Assembly (NCBI GenBank): GCA_964030475.1
Contig: CAXIPT010000002.1
Coordinates: 7,539,513 to 7,603,512 of the forward strand
DNA: 64,000 bases
From: Tethya wilhelma
Taxonomy: Eukaryota > Porifera > Demospongiae > Tethyida > Tethyidae
Reading direction: 5' to 3'
A program made the position numbers and the translations under genes. How positions within the stretch are numbered: the stretch's first letter is position 1; each line of letters begins with the position of its first letter. Under the pieces are notes generated by a model. That model was not told where the DNA came from and did not search any database. It saw only the letters and a program-made list of their open reading frames with translations. Shown one piece after another: positions 12,308-25,300 of the stretch.

Positions 12308-13717
12308 TTTATGAAGGATTCCATGGTGTGGTGCAGTGCTTAGTGACTGGCCCTCAAAGGCAGCCAAAAATAGTTTTTGGTTTTACATGTAATACGTGTG
12401 TGTGTGAGAGTGTGTACATTGCTCATAGAATGCTGGCCTGTCAGATGCTAACACTCTTCATGTGGACTCCTTCCTCTATCCTACTGAAGAAGATGTGGAT
12501 CAACTCTGTACTCAGTTGGACATCAGTAGGAACTACTGTCTCAACTGTGGATCATGGAAAACACTACCCCTAAGTATGTACACAGTATGTATGCTATTTG
12601 TGGCCAAGTCTCAGAAGAAGTGGTGTACCTAGTATGTTTTTGAGCTTGCTTATCTATCTCATTTAGATTTCGTCACTCATTCTCTCTCTCGTGAGCAGCT
12701 CAAGTTTCTCTTCACCGATCTCTTGCCTGACTTGAATGGGAAGGTGGTGGTGGATGTTGGTTCCAGAATGGGACCTGTACTCTATGGGGTATGTCTGAAG
12801 AAAGATAATAATGCTAATAAGATGTAATAATTTTATGCTAATGAGCTCAAATCTGCAGAAATTTTCTCTGTTAACTTTTCCAATGTCAATCCTACATCCT
12901 TTTCTCTATCTCTATGTATCCTTTACTCTCTTTATTTGTGCATTTACTCATAGGCATATGAATATTCTCGTGCCTCTCAAATCCATGGTGTGGAGATGAA
13001 CAGCTACTTCTGTGAGCTCCAGTTGAGTATCATTACCAAGTACAACCTTGGTGGTCGGATAAAGGTGGTCTGTTCTGATGTGTGTCATCAAGCCGAGCTG
13101 CTGGAAGGAGCTGATGTGATTGTTTTGAACAATGTGTTTGAGTTCTTCTGTAGCCTGGAGGAGCAAGCTAGGTGAATAATTATGCATAAAATTGATTTTG
13201 GTATTAGAGTAGCATTGTATTTGCCTTTAATTTTTATCAGCCTTGTAATCAGATCGGGAGCTTTGTAATGTGTATCTACGACTTCTTTGTCTGTAGGATA
13301 TGGCAGTTTCTCTTCTCCAAGGTCAGAAAGAGGGGTACTCTTCTTGTGACTGTCCCCAGCATAGAAGAGTCATGGCAGAATATCTCCTTCAAGGTATTAT
13401 AATTTATGCTTGCTTTAATTTTCTGACACAATAGATGTATGGTAATTAAGGGGACACCATTTTCACAAGCAATTCTAATTCAGGCTGCCAATTTTAGCAG
13501 TGATCTAAAGTTTTCAAGTGATAACTCAGCACATGTATGCATGCTTTGATTAAGTATTATGTTTTCTCTGTTATAATAATTTTCATGATTTGCTTGTTTT
13601 GATCATTTTTGTTGATGTATATAGGCTCCAATAAGTCAGTGGGTAAGTGAAATCCCAACTGGTATTCCTTTGGATGATGAAGAACTAAGTGGTATTCACT
13701 TGTACTGTGTTCTGTGA
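11212..13717 (+). CDS. Class I SAM-dependent methyltransferase-like protein
   Basis: Exons: 11212-11214 (start codon alone, then an intron), 11270-11426, 12032-12126, 12429-12573, 12667-12788, 12954-13171, 13297-13393, 13625-13717. Phases agree and give about 309 aa. The SAM-binding motif I is VVVDVGSRMG at about residues 160-169. It is followed by an acidic strand-2 motif (IHGVEMN), a putative motif III (VCSDV) and LNNVFEFF, as expected of a Rossmann-fold methyltransferase. An NCGSW sequence sits just before the fold. The carboxyl end (GIHLYCVL) resembles a conserved, poorly studied animal family that I recall from fish genomes. The substrate is unknown. The start is inferred: the only phase-compatible ATG is split from the body by a 55 bp intron, so exon 1 is less certain than the rest. 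Confidence 0.8.
11534..11770. mobile_element. 237-bp MITE in intron 2 of the methyltransferase gene, rich in TTGACC motifs
   Basis: The ends are inverted (CAGGGGCG left, CGCCCCTG right), with further inverted similarity around CTCCTATATGCTCTGT. The element is flanked by the direct repeat GTCACATCCAT at 11522-11532 and 11771-11781, a likely target duplication. The interior has many TGACC half-sites, including TGACCTTTGACC at 11612-11623. Confidence 0.8.
12266..12305 (+). repeat. (GT)n microsatellite in methyltransferase-like gene intron 3
   Basis: About 20 GT units within the intron 12127-12428. Confidence 0.95.
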
Positions 13718-13933
13718 CTGTTCCTGTAAATTATTTTTGTTACTGTACATTACTATCGCGCTTTTTTGAAATCATTTTAAGTCTCTGTGTAAAATCACTA
13801 AATTTAATTTCAAATAACCTGATATTTGATATCTCATGAATGATGCTGTAACACTAATATAATTTTCAGTGTCTCTTTAATTGAGGTTACCATATAATTG
13901 TGGCTAACGAGGGCCTGCAAAAAGCCTAGGGCT

Positions 13934-14648
13934 ACTCAGGTAGGTTAAGGAATGGTTACAAAAAGTGGCCAAAATTAGTATTCATATTATGCGAAAAGTG
14001 AATAACTTGCAATTGTGTTTTATTAATTGTACTGAAATGAAAACACGATATATGATGCTAATCTAAACATTTCAAGAAAATTTGCGTGATAGCCATAGTC
14101 ACATGACCTCTAATTTCTGCTGATTGAGCAAATTTTGAAAGTACGTCTAAAACTGTACGAAATTGACAGCTGCATCATTTGGGACAAATTGTATCTTAAA
14201 AAGCTCAAAAATTGTAACAACTCCACATTTTCATAATGAAAATTTTTTGCTTCGTTAAGAAGTTATTAGCCACAAAACACCAATTTCTATTTAATGCACA
14301 CCCATTTCGAGACTTTTAAATGCTATAACTTAAACACAAAGCGAAAATCCCTAAATATGAAAATGTGAAGATGTACATTATGTTGACCTAATTTAGTGAT
14401 GGAAGTATTGAAACTGAAAATCACTTCTTTGTTAGGGTAAAATGCATACATTCATGTGCACTTTTTGTTTGCCGATTCAGCAGAAATGAAAAGTCATGTG
14501 ACTATCATTATGGAATCAGTTTGTTTAAAGTATTATACTTTGGGACATTTCTTGTTTCTATGGATATAGTATCTATAGTAACAAAGTTATGGTCTTCTCG
14601 CATAATTTTTCAGTTAATTAGAAATACCTTTCCTTAACCTACCTGAGT
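13934..14648. mobile_element. Long imperfect inverted-repeat (foldback) element, about 715 bp
   Basis: The left end ACTCAGGTAGGTTAAGGAA is mirrored at the right end. Inversion continues inward: ATTATGCGAAAAG matches an inverted copy near the right end, and AGTCACATGAC at about 14096 pairs with an inverted copy near 14496. No open reading frame is seen. No target duplication could be assigned. Confidence 0.75.
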
Positions 14649-15187
14649 TATGGGGGTAGAGCTGAGTCAACTCCTATAGGCAGAGCTTGAATGAGAAAAA
14701 TTAATGTAAATACCTGTGACACTGGAAGTCAGAGTCAGTCAGTTAATTGGCAGTCAGAGTCATTGTTGAACGATTTGCTAATGATGTCCCAGTTATAAAA
14801 TTAGTAAAAATTATTCTACTAAAACACTAAATTTTGGCTGCTATATAATTGTTCAGTTCAATATTAATTATTGTGCACTGATAATCTATTGTGCATGCTC
14901 GAAGGAGACAATTCTCCATTACTTCAGTATGCAGATCAATTGCATTGGTACTTGGAATTTCAATTCAATAATAATTATGTTAGTTTACCACATACCTTGT
15001 CTACATGTGTATTACATGCAACATTGATCAGACAATATTGTATTTCAGTACAAAAGTAAGTAATCAAAGCACTATACTAACAACACGTACAATCAGAACA
15101 ACTCTTCTATAGTTCAAATTCATGTGTGCCAAACTAGCTAAAATAAAACAAACTATAACGTTGGCAAAAGGCACTTATTAATAGTCA
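14649..15187. other. Convergent intergenic spacer
   Basis: Lies between the methyltransferase-like gene (with the foldback element) and the 3' end of CYP51. AT-rich with no gene or strong motif seen. It should include the 3' UTR of CYP51 on the minus strand. Confidence 0.4.
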
Positions 15188-18100
15188 TCAAGCTGTTTTT
15201 CTACGTCTGTAGTTTATTACTGGTTTGGTAGGAGTATGAATCATAGTGGAGTAGTTGACAGGAGGGAAGTAGCCGTCAGCTAAATCAAACTCATACTTCC
15301 TCAATAGAACAGACCAAATAGTTTTGATCTGGATATAGGCAAAGTTTTCACCCACACAGCGATGACGACCTACACCACGAGAGAGGATGCACCATTGCAT
15401 AATTATTGTGAAAATACGAAAACTAATGTGTAGTGCACAAGCATAGATTCCCATGCACTGATTGTCCTTCTAGCCTTGATCTTTCCCAGGCTCCCTCCAC
15501 ACGAATATTATCGTGACTGCACAATCAGTTATGTATATACTGACCTGCACCAAACGGTACATATGCAAATTTTTCTGATTCAAGCTGTTCTTTTTTCAAA
15601 TATCTGCAAAAAAATACAGGTATGCATGCTAATAACAAAACTAACAATAACAGCTATAGTGCATTAATTTAATTATAAGTTGTACCTATCAGGATTATAC
15701 TGTTCAGGATTGGGCCAAATGTCTGCCAATCTTTGATTGACTGTTGGAGAGACACAGACTTGATGTCCTGGTGGAATAGTGTAGCCAGAAATTTTCTGTA
15801 TACATAAAGGGTGCTACATTAACACAACAATGTATGTGTACTACCATTTCTTCTTGTACAATAATAGTACATGTAGCAATCAATACAACAACAAACTGAA
15901 CAAAGGGTAACTACAAAGATCCACCTGTGGTGTTTTCACCATTCTCATCATGGTCATGATCGGAGGGCGGAGTCTAAGAGTCTCCTGAAGACACCGGTCA
16001 AGAAAGGATAGCTCTATTACCTACTGAGTGCATTTCATGATGTAAAGGTAACCAGTAGGATTGCAATACTATCTTACACTAAACCTGGTCATATTCCAGT
16101 GGGGGTAGATCTTTGCCACAGACTTTTAGCTGCTCTTCATAGGCCTGGTCCTGATGAGGAAACAATAAGTGAATTAAGTTATACTTCACATGGTGACTAC
16201 AATGGTGGCATATATAATTATTGTTCACCTGAAGGTTCTTGTTTTTTGCCAGATAAAAGCCAAGCCAGGCACTAGTTGTTGATGAGGTGTGTTGACCAGC
16301 CAGCAAGAATCCAATCAGCATTCCAATTATCTCATCATCGGTTAGAGGGCGGCCATCTCTACTCAAAATACAGCAACAGTGAAGGTCCATCACCGCAATA
16401 GGAATTGCTCGTATGTAAAGGGATAATAAAGTTATTGGAAGCACTTACTTGTACGTGCTATGAAGTAAGTTGTCCAGCATGTCATCCTCATGGTCTCCCA
16501 GTTGGCTTTCTCGTCGCTTCTTAATAACCTCAGCAAAAATTCTGTTCATCTCTAGTCTTGCATTGTCTCGTTTCCTGTATTAGTAACATATGACATGAAT
16601 GAAACTCTACTAGTGGTAATTAAAGCAGCCATGAACAACAGTAACACATTTGACCTTGTCATCTGATCACATACATCTTCATTATGAGCCCATAGGCTTG
16701 CTAACTCCAATGATGTGTGCACATACTCACATCACACCAGATAAGCTTGTGATTGGGGCAAGCCTGAGCGAGCCCCATTGGAACGGTAAAACATTGAGGC
16801 AACTGTAACGGCGTTGACCAAACCGGAAATAGCAATCATGCTCAAATTACGCGAAAAATTAAAAGAAAATTAAACATCCTGGCCTCAGATTTATTTACGG
16901 TATTTCTATTTACTCGAGCGCACGCAAAATCGAAGAAAGTCCTTCAAGCATATGCTTCAAGTTAGTTGTTGCTTTAGTACTGCCACTCACAGTCAGCTCA
17001 GTCTGACAGTACTTGGTACTTCCACTCACAGGTCAGCTCAGCCTGGCAGTACTGCCACTCAGTCTCACAGCCTGACAGTAATGCCACTCACAGTCAGCTA
17101 AGCCTAGCTTGTTTCTTCACTCCTTTCCAGGCGAATGGGCAGCCAGCCTGCTTGTGGTCTTGAGTTATACTTTTAACATATTTTAATAGCTAGAATCATT
17201 TCAATTTTTCCTATACCAAGAGTACTGAGATTATAATCACGCTCTTATCTACTTTGTAATAGCATAGTCCTGTGAATGAAGATCCTTCGCTCAGGCTCAC
17301 CCAACGATGTTTCCATCTGACTAGTTAGATTTTAATTACATATTTCCCACCTACCAATTAACTCACTACAAACAATGATGTGTAATCACCTAAATGATGG
17401 TAGTGGAAGCCAGGTTGGCAAGAGCCAAGCAAGGTGAGAGAATCCTCCATCGAGATCAGAATATAGTTTTGCAACATATTCATCTAGTCTTTCCCTGATT
17501 TCCTTGCCTGTACGTAAGATTATATTGTGGAATAATCTTTAATTTGTGTCAAGTGTATTAAAATATTGATTTATTTCACCTATCCCTATGTAATTGTTAT
17601 CACAATGTATGGACGTACCATGAAGACAGCGACTAGCTGTCAATATAATCAGTTCCGATAGTGCAAGGAAGAGATCTAGTGGAATCATAATAATATAGTT
17701 TAGATTAGGGTATTGGTATTTCATCAGTATACAGATAAGCGATACCTTTCTTCCCAGAATCTCCCCACCTCTCAAAATAGTCAATGGTCTCTCTCTCTAT
17801 GAGAGGTACATATCGCCGAAAGTGAGCCACAGACAATCCTGTCTTTAGCATTTTCTTTTGCTCTAAAAATACCTAGTATGTATTGGGCACCAATAATGTG
17901 TGAATCAACCACTCTTGTATGCTTGCAAACATATATACCAGTAGTTGAATTGTATGATTATTAACCAATACAACTTACACTGTTTGGTACATCGTATGCC
18001 ACACCTTTCCCAAAGACTGGTGTCACTAGTTTAGAGTAGACTTCTTCAGCATTACAGTCCTGGTTCTTGGAATTGAAGAAGAGTGCTGATGCATCAGACC

Positions 18101-19044
18101 CAATCAGATATGTGAACGTCTTGCCCACCATTGTGAAGCTGAATACATTCCCATACTAGAATACAATTACAGTAAATTGAATTGCAATCAGAGACAAATT
18201 CTGCTGCAATATTGAGACATGATTCTTAAATTTATTGATCTAGCATGAAATGAACTAGCAAAGCACAAGTGTGCTGTGGGGTAAGCTCTTTGATCTTTAT
18301 AGGGAGTGATTGAGGTTGATGGCATTGCATGATAATCATGTAGCTATAGGATACATATAGTGAATGTCCTCACAACAGCTTGACCCCAAAGCCACATGAA
18401 TGTATGGAGATATTTGGACCAATTTACAAATAAAGTGTCAAGTGAGACCACATGGATGAATTAGAAGGCTACTGTTCACATGTGCAAATGGCATGCCATA
18501 CTAAGGAAGAATAGATTTCGAATTTCTTATTACTAAAAAAATCTTTTAACTTGGAATTAGTATGACAGCATTAATTTTATATCTTCCTGATCCTTTCTTG
18601 CTCTTTTAATATTATTATGGTATAGAGATGATCAGTTAATCTATCAGTTAGCCATCTATGACGGGTTGTTAATCACTCTTAATTTTTAGTAACACACCTA
18701 CCTTACTCCGAGCTTTTATGAGAAAATCAATAGGATTTTGGCCAAACTCTATTGCATGTCCAAGGAATGGAATAGCAGAGCTGATGTGTGGGGGGAGGCA
18801 CTATATTAAAGAAAAGAGAGAATTTTTTTGAAAATTATCTGGTAATAATATAAATTATTAGCTAATGAGGTATAAATGGTGTGACTATAAATGAACATTC
18901 AAAGCTGACCTCTCCTTCCTTCATTTTATAGCCATTGTGGCCTAGTTTTCGGTAAACGTAGAGAAGCCCTACCACGACCAGCACTGCCAGGGAGGTTGAA
19001 TTGAACACTGCAACGCCTTCCAGCACACTTGAAGTTAATCCCAT
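15188..19044 (-). CDS. CYP51: Lanosterol/sterol 14-alpha demethylase (cytochrome P450 family 51)
   Basis: Removes the 14-alpha methyl group of lanosterol by three oxidations; it acts at the ER with a P450 reductase. Exons in coding order: 18910-19044, 18702-18800, 17979-18155, 17746-17872, 17619-17675, 17390-17507, 16449-16574, 16229-16358, 16085-16150, 15925-16020, 15686-15795, 15545-15603, 15188-15369. Phases agree through all 13 exons and give about 493 aa, close to the animal enzyme (about 500). A single N-terminal membrane anchor lies at about residues 15-33. The B'-region has GVAYDVP. The I-helix signature AGQHTSS is at about 300-306, the K-helix E-x-x-R (ETLR) at about 358-361, and the heme loop VPFGAGRHRC with the ligand cysteine at about 438. 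Carboxyl-end segments such as [16 protein letters not shown] are typical of CYP51. The frame stays open upstream of the chosen ATG, but this start gives the usual anchor. It is divergent to lanosterol synthase. Confidence 0.96.
16755..17302. mobile_element. TIR element in CYP51 intron 6 (GGGGCAAGCCTGAGCGA family)
   Basis: The left end GGGGCAAGCCTGAGCGAG and right end TCGCTCAGGCTCACCC are inverted copies about 550 bp apart. They lie in the 815 bp intron between CYP51 exons 6 and 7. The same ends bound an element in an intron of lanosterol synthase. No coding region is seen. Confidence 0.7.
16977..17107 (+). repeat. Degenerate minisatellite, about four units of 29-40 bp
   Basis: The core TGCCACTCACAGTCAGCT recurs about four times with variation, inside the TIR element in CYP51 intron 6. 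Confidence 0.75.
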
Positions 19045-19332
19045 CTCTAGTTCAGATGATCGAGTACTTGGGCTCGTAGAAGCGTGGAACCAACTCTGGT
19101 GTCTCCTAGAAGCATAGATCAGAACATAAATCATGCGTTTTGGGAATAGTGGGTGGGGCTGAGTGTCAGCTGATGTCGACCTGGTGAGATTGGGCACCGC
19201 GCCCACGTGTTTGTCTTGGTCAGCCCATTGATATTAAAATGTAGGCTACATTTTCTATATGGTCAGCCGATCCAGACCTGTAAAGTAGCGGTTCGGTGAA
19301 AAGAATCCTTCTCATGCCTTTTGGTTGCATGC
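19045..19332. promoter_or_regulatory. Shared divergent promoter of CYP51 and lanosterol synthase
   Basis: Only 288 bp separate the two start codons, so both promoters and both 5' UTRs lie here unless upstream non-coding exons exist. Visible motifs: a CACCC/Sp1-type box (GGGTGGGGC, 19151-19159), an inverted CCAAT box (ATTGG, 19189-19193), and a palindromic E-box CACGTG (19204-19209). NF-Y, Sp1 and E-box/SRE sites are typical of SREBP-controlled sterol genes in other animals. I see no perfect classic SRE. Regulation is therefore inference. Confidence 0.65.
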
Positions 19333-22300
19333 ATGATGAGTGGTACTATCAGTACTGTCAAAGAAGCCACTGATTTGACCAAATGGAGGTTGCACTGTGA
19401 GAGAGGCAGACAAACATGGGAATATGATGAAGTGAATCGCTGTGGCAGGGCATCTAATTTCATCGAAAAGCATGCATTAGGATTGAAAACAGTAAGTCAC
19501 CTACTGAAAAAGTTCACATACAGGTTTCAGCTATCCCACAAGATGGACATCATAAATATTTGCTCATCTTGCACTATAGGATTGTGATGCTCCTCAACTC
19601 CCTCAAGCTTCTACTCCGTTGGAATCTGCTAGAAATGGAGTGATATTTTATTCTAAACTGCAAGCTGATGATGGCCACTGGACTGGTGACTATGGTGGCC
19701 CACTATTTTTGATGGCAGGTTAGTATACTATAACTGTTATATGCGTGATGTGGTCATATGACTGAAGCACTTCTAAACATAGCTACCCCATGTCATAACA
19801 CCCAAGAGACACTGCTGTGTGTGTGATGATCATATCCTTTACTAGTGTATTAACCTTTGTCAGTGTATTAAGGTTGTCAAGTCCTAGGAATTGCGTCACT
19901 ATTTATATGCGATGTTTTGTTACCAAAAACAAAATGTGTGACAAATACGAAATACATGTACGTACATGGAGCTAGTATCTGGACGTGTTACCCAGATCAC
20001 GCTACAAAAAAGTCACATAAAGGTCATAGAACGTCATAAGACATCACACATTTTGTTTTTAGTAACAAAGTAGTGCTTATAATATAGTGACACAGTTCCT
20101 TTAATAAGTGTGGATTAATCCAATCATGCACGAGCAATGAATACTTTGGAACTAGCATAGTCAGTGGCTTGAGTCTGATTGCCAAGTTATTTATTAGCGG
20201 ATATTTGCAAATTAAATATCATCCATTATTGACTATAATTAACTCCATTGTATACTAAAGCTTGATTTTTTTTTATCGAATATCAAATTCATTGTTCTGA
20301 AAAGACATGAATGCCATAATATTATGCTTGGTCATAGGTAATCTTGATATCTGTAAATCTTGATTAGAACTAATACCAAATGCAACTGTTATAAACTCTT
20401 TGTCATAATAATATTATTTTAGGTTTAGTGATAGTCTGTCATGTTACTGAAACTCCTCTTGGTAATCCTCAAAGAATTGAAATGATCCGCTACCTCAGGA
20501 ATGTACAAAGAGACGATGGAGGCTGGGGACTGTGAGTTTACTACTATGATCAGCTATGAGCATGTTGTACTGAATACAGTAGATTGGGAAAATTTGTTTG
20601 TTTAATTTTATTATTTTGACAAAAGTATAATTATAGAGATTGCCATTATTATGTTTTTAATTGAGTTGTTTTGAGTTATATATTAGCTTGGGTAATGACC
20701 AAAGCATTGGTTACAATATTATCATGTGCCCAATGTAGAAAGTAGAGCGGAGGTATTGTAGCATTAATCAAAGCAAGACTTCTACTGTGGCTATACTTAT
20801 TGCAATTGTCCATTTCTAGCATACATCTTGGGTTCACTCATGTACATTGCAGCTCAACACTCACTTTCCTTTCTTATTTCTTCCAATGTGGCACATATTT
20901 GTGCATACAATCATTGCATAGCAATTCCCATGCTCAACTATTTTTTACTATACTTGTGTACCCTTCTAGTCACACTGAAGGAAAATCGACCGTCTTTGGT
21001 ACTGCACTAAACTACGCCACCATGAGATTACTGGGAGTTGCCAAGGATGATCCTGATATCGTAAGAGCCAGGGCTTTGTTACACAGTCTTGGTGGTGCTG
21101 TAGGCATTCCATCTTGGGGCAAGTTTTGGCTGTCAGTGCTCAATGTGTACGATTGGAATGGAGTCAACTCATTACTTCCAGAGTTGTGGTCAGTTTGAAT
21201 AAGTATTAGTTATGGTCTAATGACTTTGTGCGTTAGTTTAAGGATCATTTTAATCGCAGGCTTCTTCCAAGATCACTTCCTATCCATCCATCTAACTGGT
21301 GGTGCCATTGCAGACAGGTGTGTTGTAGTGAATGGATCTTTTAAATCTTAAAATGCATCTTTATGTTCATTCCATTCAAGAATAATTCCTAACCTGTACT
21401 TATTAATAAACATACAATAATGCTATAGGTAAGATCTGTATGTTTAAGTGGCCATACCTATTATAGTGTGTATCACTTGTTTGATGCTAATTATAGCTGT
21501 TAAATTTGGATGAATGCTTTATCTTTTGAAGGTGTACCTTCCAATGGGCTACTGTTATGCTCACAGGATATCAGCCAAACCCTCAAAGGTCATTCTTGAA
21601 CTTAGAGAGGTATGGTATACAAGCCAGGACTGAACATCATACCCTTGAAACTAAATAATTTTATACTTTAATTTACAGGAGTTGTATGTTGAATCTTACT
21701 CTTCAATCAACTGGCCAAGGCAAAGGAACAATGTAGCTCAAGGAGACATCTATAATCCACACAGCCGGCTTCTAGATATTACACTAAGTAAGTTATGATC
21801 GATTAAGGGTAAAATTGCCTGCCAATCCTTTGTCAATCCCGTTAACTACAACTCACTTGTGTAGGTAAAATATAATTTTTTATTGTCAATTTGGTTAATG
21901 ACTTAATTCCCAGTTGCAGCACATCTAATGCTCTAATGCATACATGATAAATGGTTTGCATGTGTATTGTTTGCAGGTATTGCCAATCTCTATGAAAGGG
22001 TATGTAGCAGTGTTGTGCGATCCTGGGCTGCTGAAGAGTGTCTCATGCAGATCAAGGCTGATGACCAATTTACACACTGCATCAGTATTGGTCCAGTGAG
22101 TAGCCTGATAGCTATGTTTGTTGTGCCATTTCATGTTTCATTATAAACAGTATGCACTGTAGATATCCAAAGTGATTCAGATGCTAGTGAGATGGCATGC
22201 TGATGGACCAGACTCACCTGCCTTCAAGGAACATGTGAGCAGGATTCCTGACTACCTCTGGTAAGATCTAGATGTTTCAAGAAAGCCTTTCTGAGCTATA

Positions 22301-25300
22301 TACTATTTCTTTAAATTACTCTAATCACTGTGTTTATAGGATTGGACTAGATGGCATGAAGATGCAGGTAAAACAGTACATCCATTGTATTTTTACGTCA
22401 TCATTATAACAATTATTATAAATTATGCATTGAGATGTGGTATTACCATATATCCACATCTGTGATCCACAATAAACATTATAAGTTTGAACTTATTTCC
22501 AGGGAACAAATGGTTCTCAATTATGGGACAGTGCATTTGCAGCCCAGGCTTTCCTAGAGGTTGGTTTGAAAATTGTTGCTCGGCTGGTTAGCTTATAACC
22601 CTAGTCTATGATTATGTAGGCATCAGCATTCAAAGAGAGTGATTTCAACCGTACATTGAAATCTGTTCATGAATTCTTTAGAGTGACACAGGTATAACTT
22701 ATTAGAAGCTATAACGTATAAACATTGACATTCTTGTCTAAACTTGTGTTTATTTATTTTAGGTCCCTGACAACCCTCCAAACTATAAGAAGTTTTACAG
22801 GCAAATGAACAAGGTAATTTTCAATAATTCAGAGTCTAGCTAATTATCAATTTGTTTAGGACTGATCACCTTCAAAGTAAAGTTAATAATTATTTATGTT
22901 CAAATTTACCTTTATAATAATAACTTAATTGTTTTGTGAACCATACAGGGAGCCTTTCCATTCAGCACAGTAGATTGTGGGTGGATTGTTTCAGACTGCA
23001 CAGCAGAAGGTCTTAAATCTGTAATGCTACTACAGGAGAAATGCAAGTATGTAATTCTTAGAATCGTAAAGGATAGTAATATTAGAATTATATTTATAAG
23101 AATTTCTCACATACAGTTTTCTAGGGGAACATATCAATAAGGAACGACTGTATGATACAGTTGATGTGGTATGTTGATAATTTGGTTACCATGTACAGTG
23201 CACGTGGTTTTGCCTTTGCGCAGAAAATTATTTTCAGGTAGTTTCCATTCATTTATTAGTAGTTTGTTGTTTCACTGTCCAGCTACTTAGCATGCAGAAC
23301 AGCAATGGTGGGTATTCATCGTATGAGACCAAGAGGGCAGGGGGTGTAATGGAAATGCTGAACCCTGCTGAGGTGTTTGGGGATATCATGGTTGACTACA
23401 CCTACGTGGAGTGTACATCAGCTGTACTGCAAGCATTGAAGCACTTTACTGACAAATGTCCAGAATATAGACAAAAAGAGATTAGGTAAGCATTGTGTTA
23501 AGGCATGGGCATGCAAATTTCATACTGTTTACATTGATGATGTCATAACAGAGAGTGCTTACACAAAGGGTTACGATATATCCTGAGTATACAAAGACCA
23601 GATGGCTCATGGGAGGGGTAAGTGATAGTAGTATGTCATTGTAGCTTATGATAGTAAACTGGTTATGATGGTGAATATGCAGGAGTTGGGGTGTATGTTT
23701 TACGTATGGAACCTGGTTTGGTCTAGAAGCACTGGCATGTATGGGTAGAAGATACGATTATGGGTGAGTGTCAAAATTAACACTTTCTCTGTTCATAGTT
23801 TTATATTAATTGTTTCATAGTATGAGTGGTTTTTTCTCCGAGCCATGACATAATTGTATCCACACATAGCACTGCTGGATATGAGGTTAAGAAAGCTTGT
23901 GAGTTTCTCCTGTCCCGTCAAATGGCTGATGGAGGATGGGGTGAAGATTTTGCTGTAAGTTGCAAGTGTAGAGTATCAAGTCGTAGCAGGTCTATTGTGC
24001 ACCTTAACGTGTTTGTTTCTTTAATAGTCATGTGAGCAGAGAGTTTATGTACAAACTGAAGGCTCTGAGATAGTGAACACTTGTTGGGCTCTCCTGGGTC
24101 TCATGGCTGTCAGGTATATCTTAGTGATTGTGGTTGATTCCTCATTCCACTTAGGCCTATGTTTTTATTTTCTTTTTATAGTTGAAAATGACCATACCAT
24201 AATTATAGCACAAAATATTGCCTAGCAGGAATAAAATTTTGCAGATTAGCAAAAATTTCATGATTGGTGGATCTGGATTTTAACTTCTGAGTTAACTATT
24301 CCATTAGCAATAATATTATTAATGCTGTTGTTTCTATATTATGGCCAGGTACCCTGATCCAGATCCAATCATCAAAGGCATAAAAGTAAGTCGGAGAGTG
24401 CATGCATTCATTTATTGATAAAAATCCACTGTCCTCCCATATCAGGTCATCATGGATAGGCAACTTGGCAATGGTGATTGGAAGCAGGTATACAAAATTA
24501 AAACTAATACTAGGAAAATACATGACATTGATAGGGGCAAGCCTGAGCGACATCATGTATAATTTTTACAATATTTCATGTATCTTAAGCTACTGCATGG
24601 GTATCTTGTCAATTGCAGTTTGCACAAGTTGTCAACAGTCATACATGTAGGATCTAGCCTTGTAAACCAGGCCCTCCCCGCTATCCTTAGCACTTATTGC
24701 TAAGCGCAGAAGTGTAGGATCACTAGAGTTGTAGTCTTGCCACACTTGATCCGTCCATACTGATATTGGCACAAAGAACACGATATTTCAGGCTATGCAT
24801 GGTATCATTGCTATGATGACTCTATAGAACTGTGACCCATGTGTTTTCATGGGCAACCACTGATGTGGTGCGGGTACATATTAATCCCTCAGAGCTATGT
24901 AGAGTGTGTGAGTTTTCTGATCGATTTATCAGTGGTAGACTATATGCTGCTACTAATTTTTTGTGAACTGGCTGCCAAGCATCTTGCTATCAAACATAAC
25001 ACCATCAAAGTTAGCTAGGCTAAGCCATAGATTAGGTGGCTAAGTCTGTCCACTGATGCTCATTGGCAATGTTCATAGCGCTCCACTGAATGAAGCAAAC
25101 GTCTCTGCTATGTCTATATTCATATATCATCAGGTTGAGCATAAATGAAACTTACAAAATGCTGAGTAGCTAGCTAGCAGTACACTTCACTCTGTTAAGT
25201 GCTTGAAGTAGTCACATCAGCAAACACTCAATCAGTGCTGCCACATGGACGATCACATGCACATGGTCTAGAAGCTGAAGGTCAAAGTCTTTGATTATCG

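Noticed and set aside
19145..19210. Classic SRE (TCACNCCAC) in the sterol promoter
   Set aside because: No exact match found on either strand; only CACCC, CCAAT and E-box motifs are claimed.
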